This document shows positions 24,979 to 36,397 of a DNA stretch of 64,000 bases, in pieces. Both the position numbers and the translations under genes were made by a program. The first letter of the stretch is position 1. Each line of letters begins with the position of its first letter. Source of the DNA: Tigriopus japonicus (lineage: Eukaryota; Arthropoda; Copepoda; Harpacticoida; Harpacticidae); contig JAAGOF010000234.1 in assembly GCA_010645155.1 (NCBI GenBank), forward strand, positions 96,221 to 160,220. Reading direction: 5' to 3'. The notes under the pieces were generated by a model that ran no database searches, was not told the DNA's origin, and saw nothing but the letters and a program-made list of their open reading frames with translations.

Positions 24979-25190
24979 TCTCGCTTGTAAATGTACCACG
25001 ATTTATTCCAAGGTTGCGTGAGTTTATTTATCCTAAAGCAATATTTCAATACTTAAACTAACTTAACCTAACCTAACCTAACCTAACCTAACCAAATGTT
25101 AACTTCAACTTCATTTATTCCTTTGAAAAATGCATCATATTTATCTGAGTCACGCAACTTATCAAAATTTAATGTCATTTATAACTCAGA
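24979..25190. mobile_element. MITE carrying a (CCTAA)n array, copy 1, 9-bp TSD
   Basis: Starts TCTCGCTTGTAAATG and ends, reversed, TCTGAGTTATAAATG; a further shared block GTTGCGTGA lies at about the same distance from both ends, so the imperfect terminal inverted repeat is about 45 bp. It is flanked by the direct duplication CTAAGTAGA (24970-24978 and 25191-25199; the next base, T, also matches). In the middle are six perfect TAACC units, the arthropod telomere motif TTAGG on the other strand. A second copy at 34682-34885 has the same structure at a different site. A 9 to 10-bp duplication suggests a Mutator-like superfamily, but this is inferred from length alone. Confidence 0.9.
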
Positions 25191-25199
25191 CTAAGTAGA

Positions 25200-27206
25200 T
25201 GATATTTTATAGGAAAACAAGAAAATGTTTGGAAAGAAACGATGAAATATAAATTAGTTTTAAATTTGGAATGCCAAACATTGCCTTAAGCACCACTTTC
25301 CTAAGGTTATTCTCGGCCTCGAAAATGACGTCATTAACCAAATGTAAGAAAACTCTCAAATCTCTTTGAATCAACCTTTTTTATTCAAATTCAATTGAGT
25401 TAATGATGTTAGACTCCCATTTTCTCTACAATAAAATGCCTTACATTCTCTATCCTCAAACTCCTTTTTCGGGCTTAGGTAAACGTACAGATAATACCAT
25501 ATCCTGCCAAAATGCCATCAAAATCCTGGATTAAAATTTTCCAGTTTTATCCGGACTACTCTGTAGGCCCTCAAAACTTCATTGAGAGCCTAGTCGGTGC
25601 TTATTTAGAATTGCTTTCTGGTCGTTAGTTCGGAGAATGTCAACTGTTGGTTAGATCAGTGTTAGACAGTAAAACTCAATTCACTGAGCTGTGGTGTGCC
25701 AATTTCAACATTTCTATTGCAAAATGCCAAGTGCTCACTTTGAACGGACCCAAGTTTCAATTTATAGCCAATTTGATCCATGGCTTCATCACCAATAACT
25801 TTTTATGTTTCTTCCCTGTCACGATCTAGGTTTGCTGACTATTCGGCTTCCGATTTGATTGCCTGAGCCAAACTGGTCTTTTGTTGTCCCATGTCTATTC
25901 AAATTTCTATTTTTATTTCCCCAGAGAAGCTTGCAAAGTTGCTTCCAGTTTTGGAACACTTTTCCAAGCGGATCTCACTTGACATAAAAAACGGAATAAA
26001 TGATTATTTTTGGTTATTTTTCTTGACAATACAAACCCAGTGTTACTTATTACATCTGTTTAAAAATCCTTGATTACCTTGAAATATGTTTTATTTTGTA
26101 TACGCATTCAAGACAACAATTGAACCTAAATTGTGGGTACAGAAAACGAAACTTGCTTTTATAATTTGTGAAAGATGTATTGACTAGTACATTTACGATA
26201 TTATTTCAACATCCTAGCTTGAACTTTTATCACATTAGGGTTTATAATTCTAGGAGATAGAACAAGTCTATGGAAATTCCTTAAGAGAGTCGATAGTACA
26301 GGACTGCGATTTTTTGTTGACTGCATTTACACTTGTACCCTTAATGTCTCAACATTAACAATAAAGTGCATTTGGAGTAAATCTAAATGGTCCTACCAGA
26401 AGCAATATCATTGAAAGACAGCGCCTCCAAGGCAAGTTCTACGTATGTGATTTTGTCCATGGAAGGCAAAACATGAACTAAAACTCATCAATTTATTGTA
26501 TGTTTCGGGGTCAAAGTGGTTGAACGTATCTTTGTTCTCGTAGTATAATTTTAGGCTAAAGAGGTTCTGGGTTGAGCATTTTTCTCACAAGACCATATTC
26601 CTCATCAACACCACAAAATAGGATGGCATATCTCTTTTTATTACGAAGAAAAGATGAATCATTTTTTGGGAGGAACACACCCTCCATTTTGTATCGTCCA
26701 CGTGGGACAAAAACACCACTAAGAGCGAAGAATCAAATGCTTTCTTGACATTGAACTTGAAGGGTATTTCAAGGCGTTCAGATGAGCAAGCGTTTCTTTT
26801 CCATAATTTTTAAAAAGAGTGTAGCCCTCTCTGAAAATGAGATTTGACTAGGACAAATGGATAAAAATATAGATCTCATCTCCATCTGCAACCGCCTTTA
26901 ACCTTTAATGTCACTTTTTGAAATTGAGTTGTGACTAAAGAAGAATCTTTAGATATTGCCTCAGGTCATGGCCAAATGTCATTGGAGCAAATACTTCGTC
27001 GAGCACGAGTTCGAATTATTTGTGTAGGTTACAATAGCGTTTTTGAGGCCACCACAGTATTTGAATTTGTGATGAATGAATTTATTTTTGTTATGGACAA
27101 CGGCAGGGAAAATGGTGCAGAAGCAAATCAAAAGGCCCTGTTTTGCAATTCAATCTTGCAATAAATAAGGCCTGGACTTTAGACATAAATAATAAATTTC
27201 CACACA
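25200..27206. other. Intergenic, no gene recognised
   Basis: AT-rich, short open frames only. Nothing identifiable. Confidence 0.55.
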
Positions 27207-27327
27207 CTCTATCCCAGGGGTAGGCAACCGGTGGGACACGGCCCATATATGGGCCCAAGGGTGGTCTTTGGTGGGCCCAGGAGCTATTGGGAAAGTCCAA
27301 AATAGTGGGCCGGGGAGTCATCCATAG

Positions 27328-28820
27328 TAGGGGTGGGCGAGATGCCGGTGTCGGTGTCGAGGTGTCGACACCGACACCGGCTTTTTCGGATTTCGGTGTC
27401 AGTGTCGACACCAGGTCTCCGGTGTTGACATTTCAAGGTTTCGTGAGGTTTTGAAAAGTTCCGCAAATAACGTCAATTTTGCATAATCACACGTAAGGAT
27501 TCCAAAACAAAGATCCCCAGGCAGGGTTTTGTAAAATGTAAACCTATTTTCCTTTCTCTCCAATTTAAGTTGGATTAAGTTTTATTTGATTTTTGTGAGA
27601 AATGTCTAGGTCTGTCAAAATTGGTGTGCAAAATGACTGTCTAGAAGTACAAATTTCTATTGACCTTGTTTAATTACAGTATCAAAACACAATTTGATAC
27701 TTTTGTTTAATGATATTTAAAAATTTACCTAAAATGACAATACTGTAGGTAAGGTCGTCCAATGGAATATTTGACAATAAAGTGAAAAGCAATGTTAAAA
27801 TACCTATATTTAATATCTATTAGGGCATTTATGAATTTTGATCATGCATTAATCAACAGAATAAACGGAAATAAACCTTTGATACTCAATCTCACTATGG
27901 GGCTCCGAAGCATTTGTTATATGAAAAATGACTTATCCAGCTCAAAAACACTTAGAAACCATTTTGAGCCTTTTAGTTTCCACACTGTCATAAGTAGGGC
28001 CCGGAAATATATTTATTTTTAAATATAAAATACTTTTAAAATATTACTCCATTTTTCTTCAATTTTTTAAAAATTTTGGCCGTTCAAGGAGAAAATAAAG
28101 ATCTTCTCGAATATTTGAGTCATAAAAAAAATTTTCAGGCAAAATTGAAGAAAATGAATGAATGACCAATGCCCAAGAGGGCTAAGCCAAAATGCACCAA
28201 AAATACAGAAATCTCTGCAAAAAGCATTTATACTGAGATTTGACATTCTGAACCAAAGTTACTATCCCACATGAAAAAAACAATGCCATCTATTGAGGCA
28301 AATCAAAAAATGTATTTTCAAAATAATTACATGCAAAGTCTGCCTCTGAACACGGCCAAATGCATCAAATTCATCGAAAACAAATATGGAACATCGGTAC
28401 ACACAGACAAAAAAAAACAAATAATGGCATTGTCAAAAAAATATTTCTTAAATATCCGGCTTTTCTCAAATATTTCAGAGCGTTTAAATGAAATATGTTT
28501 TGGATATTTTTACATTTCTTTATAAATATTTTTCCGGGCCCTAGCCTTAACTTTAACGGGCCCTAACTTACCAGATTCTCACTCTTCATTTGGGATTTAA
28601 GAGTTACCAAAAAGAGTGGAACTTTTTACTTAATTGATAAAACTTTGGATGATTTTTAGACTCCAAATTCCTGTATGAACTATTGGTGTCGGTATCGTCA
28701 TTGATGTCAGTGTCGGCCACTTTTGACACTTTGACACCGGTGTGGGTGTCAGTGTCGATTTCAACATTCCGGTGTCGGTGTCGGTGTCGAGGTCAAAATT
28801 GCCGGTGTCACCCATCCCTA
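27328..28820. mobile_element. hAT-like element inside 27215-28964, 8-bp TSD
   Basis: Ends TAGGGGTGGGCGAGATGCC and, reversed, TAGGGATGGGTGACACCGG. The target duplication ATCCATAG (27320-27327 and 28821-28828) is perfect, and removing the insert restores the sequence of the host MITE (compare about 11390-11405). Subterminal arrays of GGTGTCGGTGTCG and the complement are present at both ends and could be transposase-binding repeats. No transposase frame was found. It is itself interrupted by the inverted-repeat sequence 27995-28543. Confidence 0.92.
27995..28543. mobile_element. Innermost inverted-repeat element of the nest
   Basis: Left end TAGGGCCCGGAAATATATTT, right end reversed TAGGGCCCGGAAAAATATTT, so inverted termini of about 22 bp around 500 bp of AT-rich non-coding sequence. 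The flanking octamers GTCATAAG and GCCTTAAC match only at 5 of 8 positions, so the target duplication is decayed or the boundary is off by a few bases. Confidence 0.7.
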
Positions 28821-29253
28821 ATCCATAGTGCTGTACTCGTGGGCCCAAAGCTCTTTGATCGTTGATTTGTGGGCCCCTGAACCTACCCATGTCTGTTTGG
28901 TGGGCCTCTGACAACATGTAATAAATTTGGTGGGTCTTAACCCAAAAGTGGATGCCGAACCCTGCTCTATCCACTGAGGGTGAGCACCGGTGACACTTTC
29001 AAGAAATATCCCTCTTTGCCCTAACATTCCATGCGAAGCGAAGATGTAGTTTAAGGAAAACTATACATTTCCAAGTAACTGTTAATGGCAAAACTTGAAC
29101 ATGGAGTATTTGTAAATGCAATTTATTACAGTTTGACCCTAAGTCATGGGATTTTTTTAATTTCAACTTTTAGTTTCTAAATTTAAAATAAATATTAACT
29201 ATTTTTGTCTACGCGTTATAAATTCTGGGATTAAACTTTTTCCACAACTTTAT

Positions 29254-29946
29254 GAGGTGGGGTGAAAGGTTACCTCCTTGACCGACAAAATGCAATGCTA
29301 TTGCAGAAATATGCTTATAGTGCCTTGTAGTTCATTCATATTTAGGCATACGTTTCAAATGTCAATGGATTAGTGCCCTTCATTTTGTATTGACAGCTCA
29401 TTGATGTCGACGTGTTTGGCATCATGCCGAAAGTGGATCAACACGGTTTTCGTTTTGTCATAAAACATTATTTTTTACCAAGCAAAATGGCGAAGGCAGC
29501 AAAAGAAAAGTTTAATAAATGTAATGAGATAAATGCTACGTCAGATCATATCATTAAATATTAGTTTTGTCCCTTTTGTGCTCTCCAAACATTCACTACC
29601 GATCAAAGACGTTGTCGAAGGCCCTCGGAAACAATTACTGATGAAATGAAAAAAAGTTCAGTATAGTCTTAATGATAGCTACCAGCTCACGCACCTTTAC
29701 TTTCCGGTCAGCCAGCCCCATTTCATGCACTTTTTTGACGTTTTCATCCGTAAAATCATCAGATTCATTTTCAACATTATGCCAAACACGTCAACATTAA
29801 TGAGCTGTCAAAACAAAATGAAGGGCAATTATCCATTGAAATTTGAAATGAAGGCCTAAATATGAATGAACTACAAGTCACTATAAGCATATTTTGCAAT
29901 AGCATTGCATTTTGTCGGTCAAAGAGGTTACTTTTCACCCCACCTA
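29254..29946. mobile_element. Element with long (about 180 bp) terminal inverted repeats
   Basis: The left arm (about 29254-29434) and right arm (about 29767-29946) are inverted copies sharing GAGGTGGGGTGAAA, CATTTTGTCGGTCAA-type, CTACAAG..TATAGTG-type and GACGTGTTTGGCAT blocks, roughly 85% alike by eye. About 330 bp of unrelated sequence separates the arms. No transposase and no clear target duplication were identified. Confidence 0.8.
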
Positions 29947-30220
29947 ACATGTTCATCAATTCAACTTTACTGTGCTTGTAAATTTAAAAAACGTGTACTC
30001 CTAACTATTTTTGAGGTATTTCAAATTTACTCATCTATGATTTATTTGTTTGGAAAGTTAGCATGTTCAAATACTATTTGGTATGCAACTTATAAGTTAT
30101 AACGATGATTAAAACAAGAAAGTTTGCAGCAAGAGGTCTCTTAAGCCATTGGTTTGTACCTTCCCATGCCTGAACCTTAAAGACTTAAAAACACTTGATT
30201 CCGTTGATGGTTCTGAAAAC

Positions 30221-30549
30221 TAGTGATGGACCGAAAGGGCTCATAACCGAAACCGAAAGTTTCGGCCGAAAGAGGACTTAACCGAAACCGAAACCGAAAG
30301 CAGCTGACTACAAAATTGTGTAAATGCAAAATCCACCTTAAAAATTAAATTGCTCATGTGTTCGATGTTGGGTAGGGCGTAGATTTTGAAAAATCGGGAA
30401 ACTTGAGTTTCAGTCGTTTTTGGACGATTTTTTTTTCGATTTTGATGTCAAACTCCGTCCTTTATAGTGCATATCTGCTCTCGGTTTCGTTAGGCATAAC
30501 CGTAACCGAAACCGAAATTTCGGCCGAAAGCGCTTTCGGTCAATCAATA
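30221..30549. mobile_element. hAT-like MITE with CCGAAA motif arrays
   Basis: Ends TAGTGATGGACCGAAAG and, reversed, TATTGATTGACCGAAAG; perfect 8-bp duplication CTGAAAAC (30213-30220 and 30550-30557). Subterminal regions contain many ACCGAAACCGAAA and TTTCGGCCGAAA repeats on both sides. A truncated relative is at 11959. Non-coding. Confidence 0.9.
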
Positions 30550-30557
30550 CTGAAAAC

Positions 30558-32815
30558 ATTAAGACATGAACTCTCTGGGGTCCAGACCCTTGTTCAAAGA
30601 AAGATTTTCTTGACAACCGCCCGAGTCCTGCACTAACAAAGCCACTGCCTCTTCGTTAACCCTGGACCAGAACTGGATGTCTGAGAGTCCTTGGGTGGAA
30701 GAGAATGAAATAAGCAAACCCGTGCATTTCCATGATGAATTTGATTTTGGATTGTATTTATAGTATCTTCTAAAAGGAGAAGTTCAACATGCTCTTTGGT
30801 CTTCTATGAACTCTTTTCAGCTTTTTGCTTTCAACCGGAATGGAAAATTGAACTTTTTGAAAGGGATGAAGGGAAAGGCATTCACAATTTCAATAGGTTT
30901 TGGTCAAAATGGAGGTGTTTTACGTGAGCTTAAGCTCAAACTCTGATAAAGAAAATGCTCTTGACAACCTGTTTAAACATATTATTCAACCTTATCAACT
31001 GCAATTTAAATTTCATCTTGTTGAGTTCACTTGAAAACTGTCGAAGTTCTTTCTTTGTTTTCTGTGTATGGATTACTGTGTATGATGGATGTCAGGTCAA
31101 ATGACGCACAAAAACCAAGGCCAAAGAATGGATAACACATTAAAAATTCTTCAAGATCTAGTGTAGACCATTTGCCAAATTTCCATTATCAAATTTGGAG
31201 CTCGAGTCGAAGAACCTTACATTTAAGTGTGATCACTTTTCAAATTCAACATTTGCCCTCCTTTAATCCATCATCAACGTGAGGCTCAGGCATATCATCA
31301 GTGTTTTGGTCGATCAATTTTGGAAACTGTTTTTTTTTTTTTTTAATTTCGGGAAGAAAATTGGTTTCGTTTAAGGACTGGTTTGCTTTTTCACTATTTT
31401 CAATCAATCTACCCTGATTTGTCTTAAAAAATGGTGTTCACAATTCATACGTATTTGCGAGTTTCATGCATTTCTGCTATATTTTAGCTTTAGTTTTTCA
31501 TTCAGTTTTTGTTTCCTTATTGTTTGTTCTAGGTTAATCGACGAAGAAATCATCATGTGTTTAGAAGTAAGCTTGTACTTTTTATGAATTGATGGATGGA
31601 GTGCGGTCTCCTCATCACATCAGTATTGAATGACCAAGCTTTAGTGTTCCTCATTTTGATTCTGTCAGTTTTTCTTGTTAGTACTCGGATTTATTCATTA
31701 CAAGTCTCAGAGAAACCGAAGAAAATTTGAAACTTTTTTAGAGGAAAATGAAGACAAAAAGTGGAAACCAAGAATTCATTCAAGTTTCCCTTGATTTGTT
31801 CGTCAAGACAAATATTCTTCAATTAGTGCTGAAATTGCCTTTTCAAATATATTTAAAACTTGATAATAGAACCCTGTACTGTAGTTTGACGCAGCAGGGC
31901 CAATGACAATAATTAATGATGATTTACGATTGAATTCTGCACCTCTGTTTCTTTGAATTTGTGGAAATTCGAAAACTAGGATTTGGAAAAAAATATGTTC
32001 TCTCTAAAAAAAATGCCTTTGAAGTTGCATCATTTTTGAGTTTCTGGAATCAATTATTTTCTTTTTTTTTTCATTTCAAATTAGCTAATAAGATATTTTC
32101 ACAAATGCAGATTTTTCCTTAGAATGTTTTTCATGTTGATGGCTTCTGTTTCGACAAAACCTCTATTTGCTGATACTTTCGGTTTCTATGTTTAACTGAG
32201 TTTAACCTTTTGTACGGTTTCAAAGAAAAGTGGCCAGATCGACAAAAAGTAGGGAGATTTCGTTCGAGTACATTCTCTGGCATATTAAGCTTCTAGAGAA
32301 ATTTGTGGCCTTTTATGTTTTACAGATTTTTAGCTTTTCTTAAAAAATAAATAAAACACTGGACGTTTATGTGCGGTTCCCAAGGTTGTTCAGACCATTG
32401 AACTTTGTAGAAAGCTACGGTATAAGGTTGAGTCATTTTCGAAGGCAATTTCCATTTCTTAGAGATTACAACTTTGTATTTAGCTACTATTCGATGCACT
32501 CCTTGATACAGAAAAGGAGGAACATGACACACACATCTTTTTTATCGAAAGAATCACAAATTTACCACTGTTATTCTTTATGTTCGTCATTCCGAAACGG
32601 AATACTGAGCGATATCAGGTAGGCAGATCGAATATGGTTTTAGATCACAAAACTGTGAGTTACAGTTGTACAGAAAATAATGCTCTTTTTGCCTGAAAGG
32701 GAGATTTTTTGGTACATATACACATCCAGTCGTAGGAAAATGGGTGGCTGGGTAGATTGGTAGATTGGTGGGCTTTGGGTGTTCCAGCGAGACGAAAGAA
32801 ACCTTTCGACATCTA
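30558..32815. other. Intergenic and 3' flank of the zinc transporter gene
   Basis: AT-rich with a T-run at about 31330-31345. No gene, no inverted-repeat element with a convincing duplication. The part adjacent to 32815 must include the 3' untranslated region of the minus-strand ZIP gene. Confidence 0.55.
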
Positions 32816-35800
32816 TCAATCATGATCTTCGCCCTTGAACATTGCCTTTAAATCGTGTTCGTAGAGCGCAATAACCAACATGATTGCCACACCGGTGCTC
32901 ATGCCCAGTAACTGAAGGAGAATCTCCATCAAACGGCTTTTTTGGGCATCACTCGAGATCGGATGACCATGACCAGAGTTCAGTTCCGGCATCATGTCCA
33001 CCAAAGCCACGTACAAGAAGATTCCGGCAGTGGCACAAAAGATCCAAGTTGTCCAAGACTCGAGATTCCCACCTAAGAGCAATCCGGATATCATTCCCAT
33101 AAATGCCAGGACCGAGCTGAAACATGAAAAATACTGCCATTGAGATTGAAAGATATGTTAATGACGTTATTGCGTACTATTCCCTGGAAGAATTTTTGTG
33201 AATCTGAAACATGTGCGCATCACACAATAGAATCTAGCTACCAAGATGATGATGATGATCATCGCTCGTCCTTCAAATGATCCCTGAGGGAGACAACACG
33301 TGTCTTGAGAAGGGCTTTGAGATACCTTTCTCTCGACGCATTGTGTTTTCCCTTAGGGCGAGCGTGAAATTCATTAAACAAATGGACAGCACAAAGATGT
33401 TCCAACTTCTTTCCAAGGATTCCGGAGTGCAATTTGGAAAATTGCATCCTCCATCCCAAGAAAAAACACGCAGATCCCACCCAATCAATTTTGTCGGAGG
33501 AAAGATACTGGAACAATCGTTTGATGTTAACAGGAATTCGGTTGAAAAGACACTTCCATTAGAGCTGTAGCTATGGTTAGTTTCACTGAAAATGATTTTT
33601 GGGCATCAACTTTCTTTCGGGAAGAGTCGTAATTTTAAAATCGCGCAATAAGTACTATATTCAGTAAATCATCAGGCACGTGTTTTAAAATGTACCAAGG
33701 GACTAATTAGAATAATGAGACCAGTATTACCTTGTTCCAAAGAAAGATAACTATGTATTTTAAATTCCAAGTTTTTTTACTATTACAAATTTTTGAGGGA
33801 CTCGAACAGAGAATCTCTTTAACTAGGATTAGTCAGCAAAAATAGGACTAAAAAGTAACGAGAAATCCTCTAAAATAATTTCTAAATAGCATGTTTATCG
33901 TGAAATGCAACAGGTCTAACAACACTTTTCCTAGAACCAGAATGATTCAAAAACACATATGAGCCAGAATTATGAAGGGCTTCTGCATTTTATGCATGCT
34001 TGTTCCATAATCTTTAAGCTCAAATTTAACATTAACATTAATTCTCTTTTACGTACGTACGGAAGAGATGGAACCTCTGCACCAATGACCAATTAAATAA
34101 AGAAATTCTAGTCACCAAGACTAACTTGGCAAAAAATCTAATTTGTTTCAAAAATTACCTTAGTACATTGTAGAAAATAGCTTGTTTCACGGTCATTCCA
34201 GCCTTGAGGAGAAGAGCAAAGTCACCGATTTCGTGAGGAAGTTCGTGACAAAGAACGGCGATCGTGGTCGAAAATCCGGAAAGATAACTCTCCGAAAAAG
34301 CTGCGCCAATGGCCAAACCATCCGCAAGATTGTGAATCCCGTCGCCAAATATCACCATCCAAGCTGAAAGAAGGAATTATCCGCATAAGTAAGACTGAAT
34401 TCTAACGTGACACCCAGATCGTCGCCATCAAGAGGTTATGAAACTCTAACTAAGGTTGATCATTTTGCCCAGCCTCATCCATGGCTATCCACGCCTTTTC
34501 GCACAAAAAATAAATCAGCTGCTGAAGCAATTGGAATCATCCCAAACCTTCTTACAACGGAAAAAAGTGCGACGTGGTTCTTTTGTAAAGCTGTAATGTT
34601 CAAAAACTTATGTTATGTAAAGCGCATCAAAAACAAAATTTCATTTTAATGAGGAACGAAAGGAACAACACTGCAAGCTTGTCTCGCTTGTAAATGTACC
34701 ACGATTTATTCCAAGGTTGCGCGAGTTTATTTATCCTAAAGCAATATTTCATTACTTAAACTAACTTAACCTAACCTAACCTAAGCAAATGTTAACTTCA
34801 ACTTCATTTATTCCTTTGAAAAATGCATTATATATATCTGAGTCTTGCAACCTATCAAAATTTCACATGTCGTTTATAACTCAGAGCAAGCTTGAGATCC
34901 AGTGATCAGGGTGTTCTTTGGAAACCCTTCGCTAGACACTCGGAGACGCAAACTTTTTTCAATAATAATATTGTACGATTGGCTTTTAGAATGAACCTTC
35001 TTTGACTTCTCGATCCTCGATGATTGTTTTTAAGTATCAATTGTCATCATTATTGACACACTGGCCTGTTTTGGCTTTAACAAGTTTTTTTCCGTTACCT
35101 TCGACTCTTTAATCATTTCAACATTCATGAATCAAGTTGCAATTGGTAGCTAGTTAAAATAACTAATAAAGACTCCCAGATCTTGGGTTTCTTACATAAT
35201 TTTGAAAAAAAGCTAAATGTAACTTGAAATCTAGACAAACATTTTCCATTCCTTACCCACAGACGAAATAGAATCCGGTTTGGAAGTCAGATGAGAATGG
35301 GCGTGACTATGCCCATGGTGCTTGTGCTCGTGCTCCCGCACAAAAACGGTCTCGAAATTGGAACTTCTCGAGATACTCCTCTCCGGGATATGAAGAGGAA
35401 GATTCGCGTGAGATGGCGAGCTTTGTTGTTGGTGTTCATGGTCATGGTGGTTGTGGGAGTGGTGGTTGTGATTATGGTTCATCTTTGGTTGATTTTGGAC
35501 GGACGGGTCGCTTATAAAACATTGCAACTCTGGATTGTGTTCGGAACTACTACTATTGGCCAAGGGACAATTGTTCCCATCCAAATGAGACACCTCATTC
35601 TCTTTGGTCTGATCCTCTTCGGAGCCTGGATGAGCTTCGATATCTTGGACACAGTAGGCACTGTACTTGTGTTTACACACCCTTTCACCCACTGCGGCTT
35701 CACTAGCTCGATGTCCCGTCCGCACAACCCGCACCTTCTTTTCCAAGTTCTTGACGGCGGCCGCACTTCGCTCTCGCCATTCGCCCACGTGGTTGACGGC

Positions 35801-36397
35801 CTTCTCGAAGAGGAAGAACACAAACAAGGCCATTAAGGCGGCAAATCCTCGCCATACCGAGGCCTGATGGAACACCTCATGTTGACCGTGTGTGAGATCC
35901 ATGCCTTGCATGAGGGCATGGGGAAGGAGATGAAGCAGAGCATCGCCCGCTAAGGTCCCGATGGCCAAAGCGACCAGAAACTGGAGCAAATGTTGGTAGA
36001 AAACGCGTTGCATTATGGGAATGACTAGGACCCCGAAAATGCCGCATAATGAGATCACGAAAATGGCACCGGAAGACACCAACCACACTTTAAAGTCAAC
36101 AGTGTGTTGCAACTCTTCGTCCTCATAATGGTGATCATGGCCATGGGAATGACCGTCCTCTTTGGACACGATCGCAACTACCGGTATACAGGTCCAGCTA
36201 TGACTTTTAGCCCTGTAGATTGGCTCTTCACCAGGAGGACACTCAATCGCATCTTCTTCGTGAATGTGAGGGGTGTGTTCATGGTCAGAGGCTACAATAT
36301 TGTTCTCCGCTGATGTGTCATTGATGTCGGGAAGAGATCGAACCAAATGGAAGGCAAAGATCCAAACTATGCTCGTCTGAGCAATCCGGAGGAACAT
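32816..36397 (-). CDS. LIV-1 subfamily ZIP zinc transporter (ZIP10/ZIP6-like)
   Basis: Coding exons 36397-35257, 34363-34159 and 33116-32816 (minus strand) join in frame to 548 aa. Residues 1-20 ([20 protein letters not shown]) look like a signal peptide. Histidine-rich stretches occur at about 39-46, 82-90, 307-322 and 355-369, the first two extracellular and the last two in the loop between TM3 and TM4. Eight membrane segments are visible, with HNLADG (391-396) in TM4 and HELPHE (420-425) in TM5, the metal-binding signature of LIV-1 ZIPs, which move Zn2+ (and some Mn2+/Fe2+) into the cytosol. The ATG was chosen because a TTTTCAG acceptor lies upstream (exon begins at 36458), so the first 61 bases are 5' UTR. 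A telomere-motif MITE sits in the first coding intron (34364-35256). Confidence 0.93.
34682..34885. mobile_element. MITE carrying a (CCTAA)n array, copy 2, in ZIP intron
   Basis: Same ends and body as 24979-25190 (TCTCGCTTGTAAATG ... TATAACTCAGA), flanked by a different perfect 9-bp duplication GCAAGCTTG (34673-34681 and 34886-34894). The internal array has three perfect TAACC units plus TAAGC, shorter than the six units of copy 1. Having two copies at unrelated sites, each with its own duplication, shows that the element moves as a unit with the telomere-like array inside it. Confidence 0.92.

Larger units (their letters stand above)
27215..28964. mobile_element. hAT-like MITE, GTGGGCCC-rich family, copy 2, interrupted
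   Basis: Left end CAGGGGTAGGCAACCGG, right end reversed CAGGGTTCGGCATCCAC; perfect 8-bp target duplication CTCTATCC (27207-27214 and 28965-28972). The outer arms (27215-27327 and 28829-28964) align with the two halves of the element at 11289-11537, including GGAAAGTCCAAAATAGTGGG and TACTCGTGGGCCCAAAGCTC. The element has been split by a second insertion at 27328-28820. Confidence 0.92.

Noticed and set aside
25064..25095. Interstitial telomere scar from a chromosome fusion or break repair
   Set aside because: The CCTAA units are central in an element with inverted ends and 9-bp target duplications, and a second copy has the same layout, so transposition explains them better.
33259..33570. Overlapping frames in the ZIP intron on both strands
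   Set aside because: They lie between verified ZIP exons (33116 and 34159), show no domain and match neither strand's splicing.
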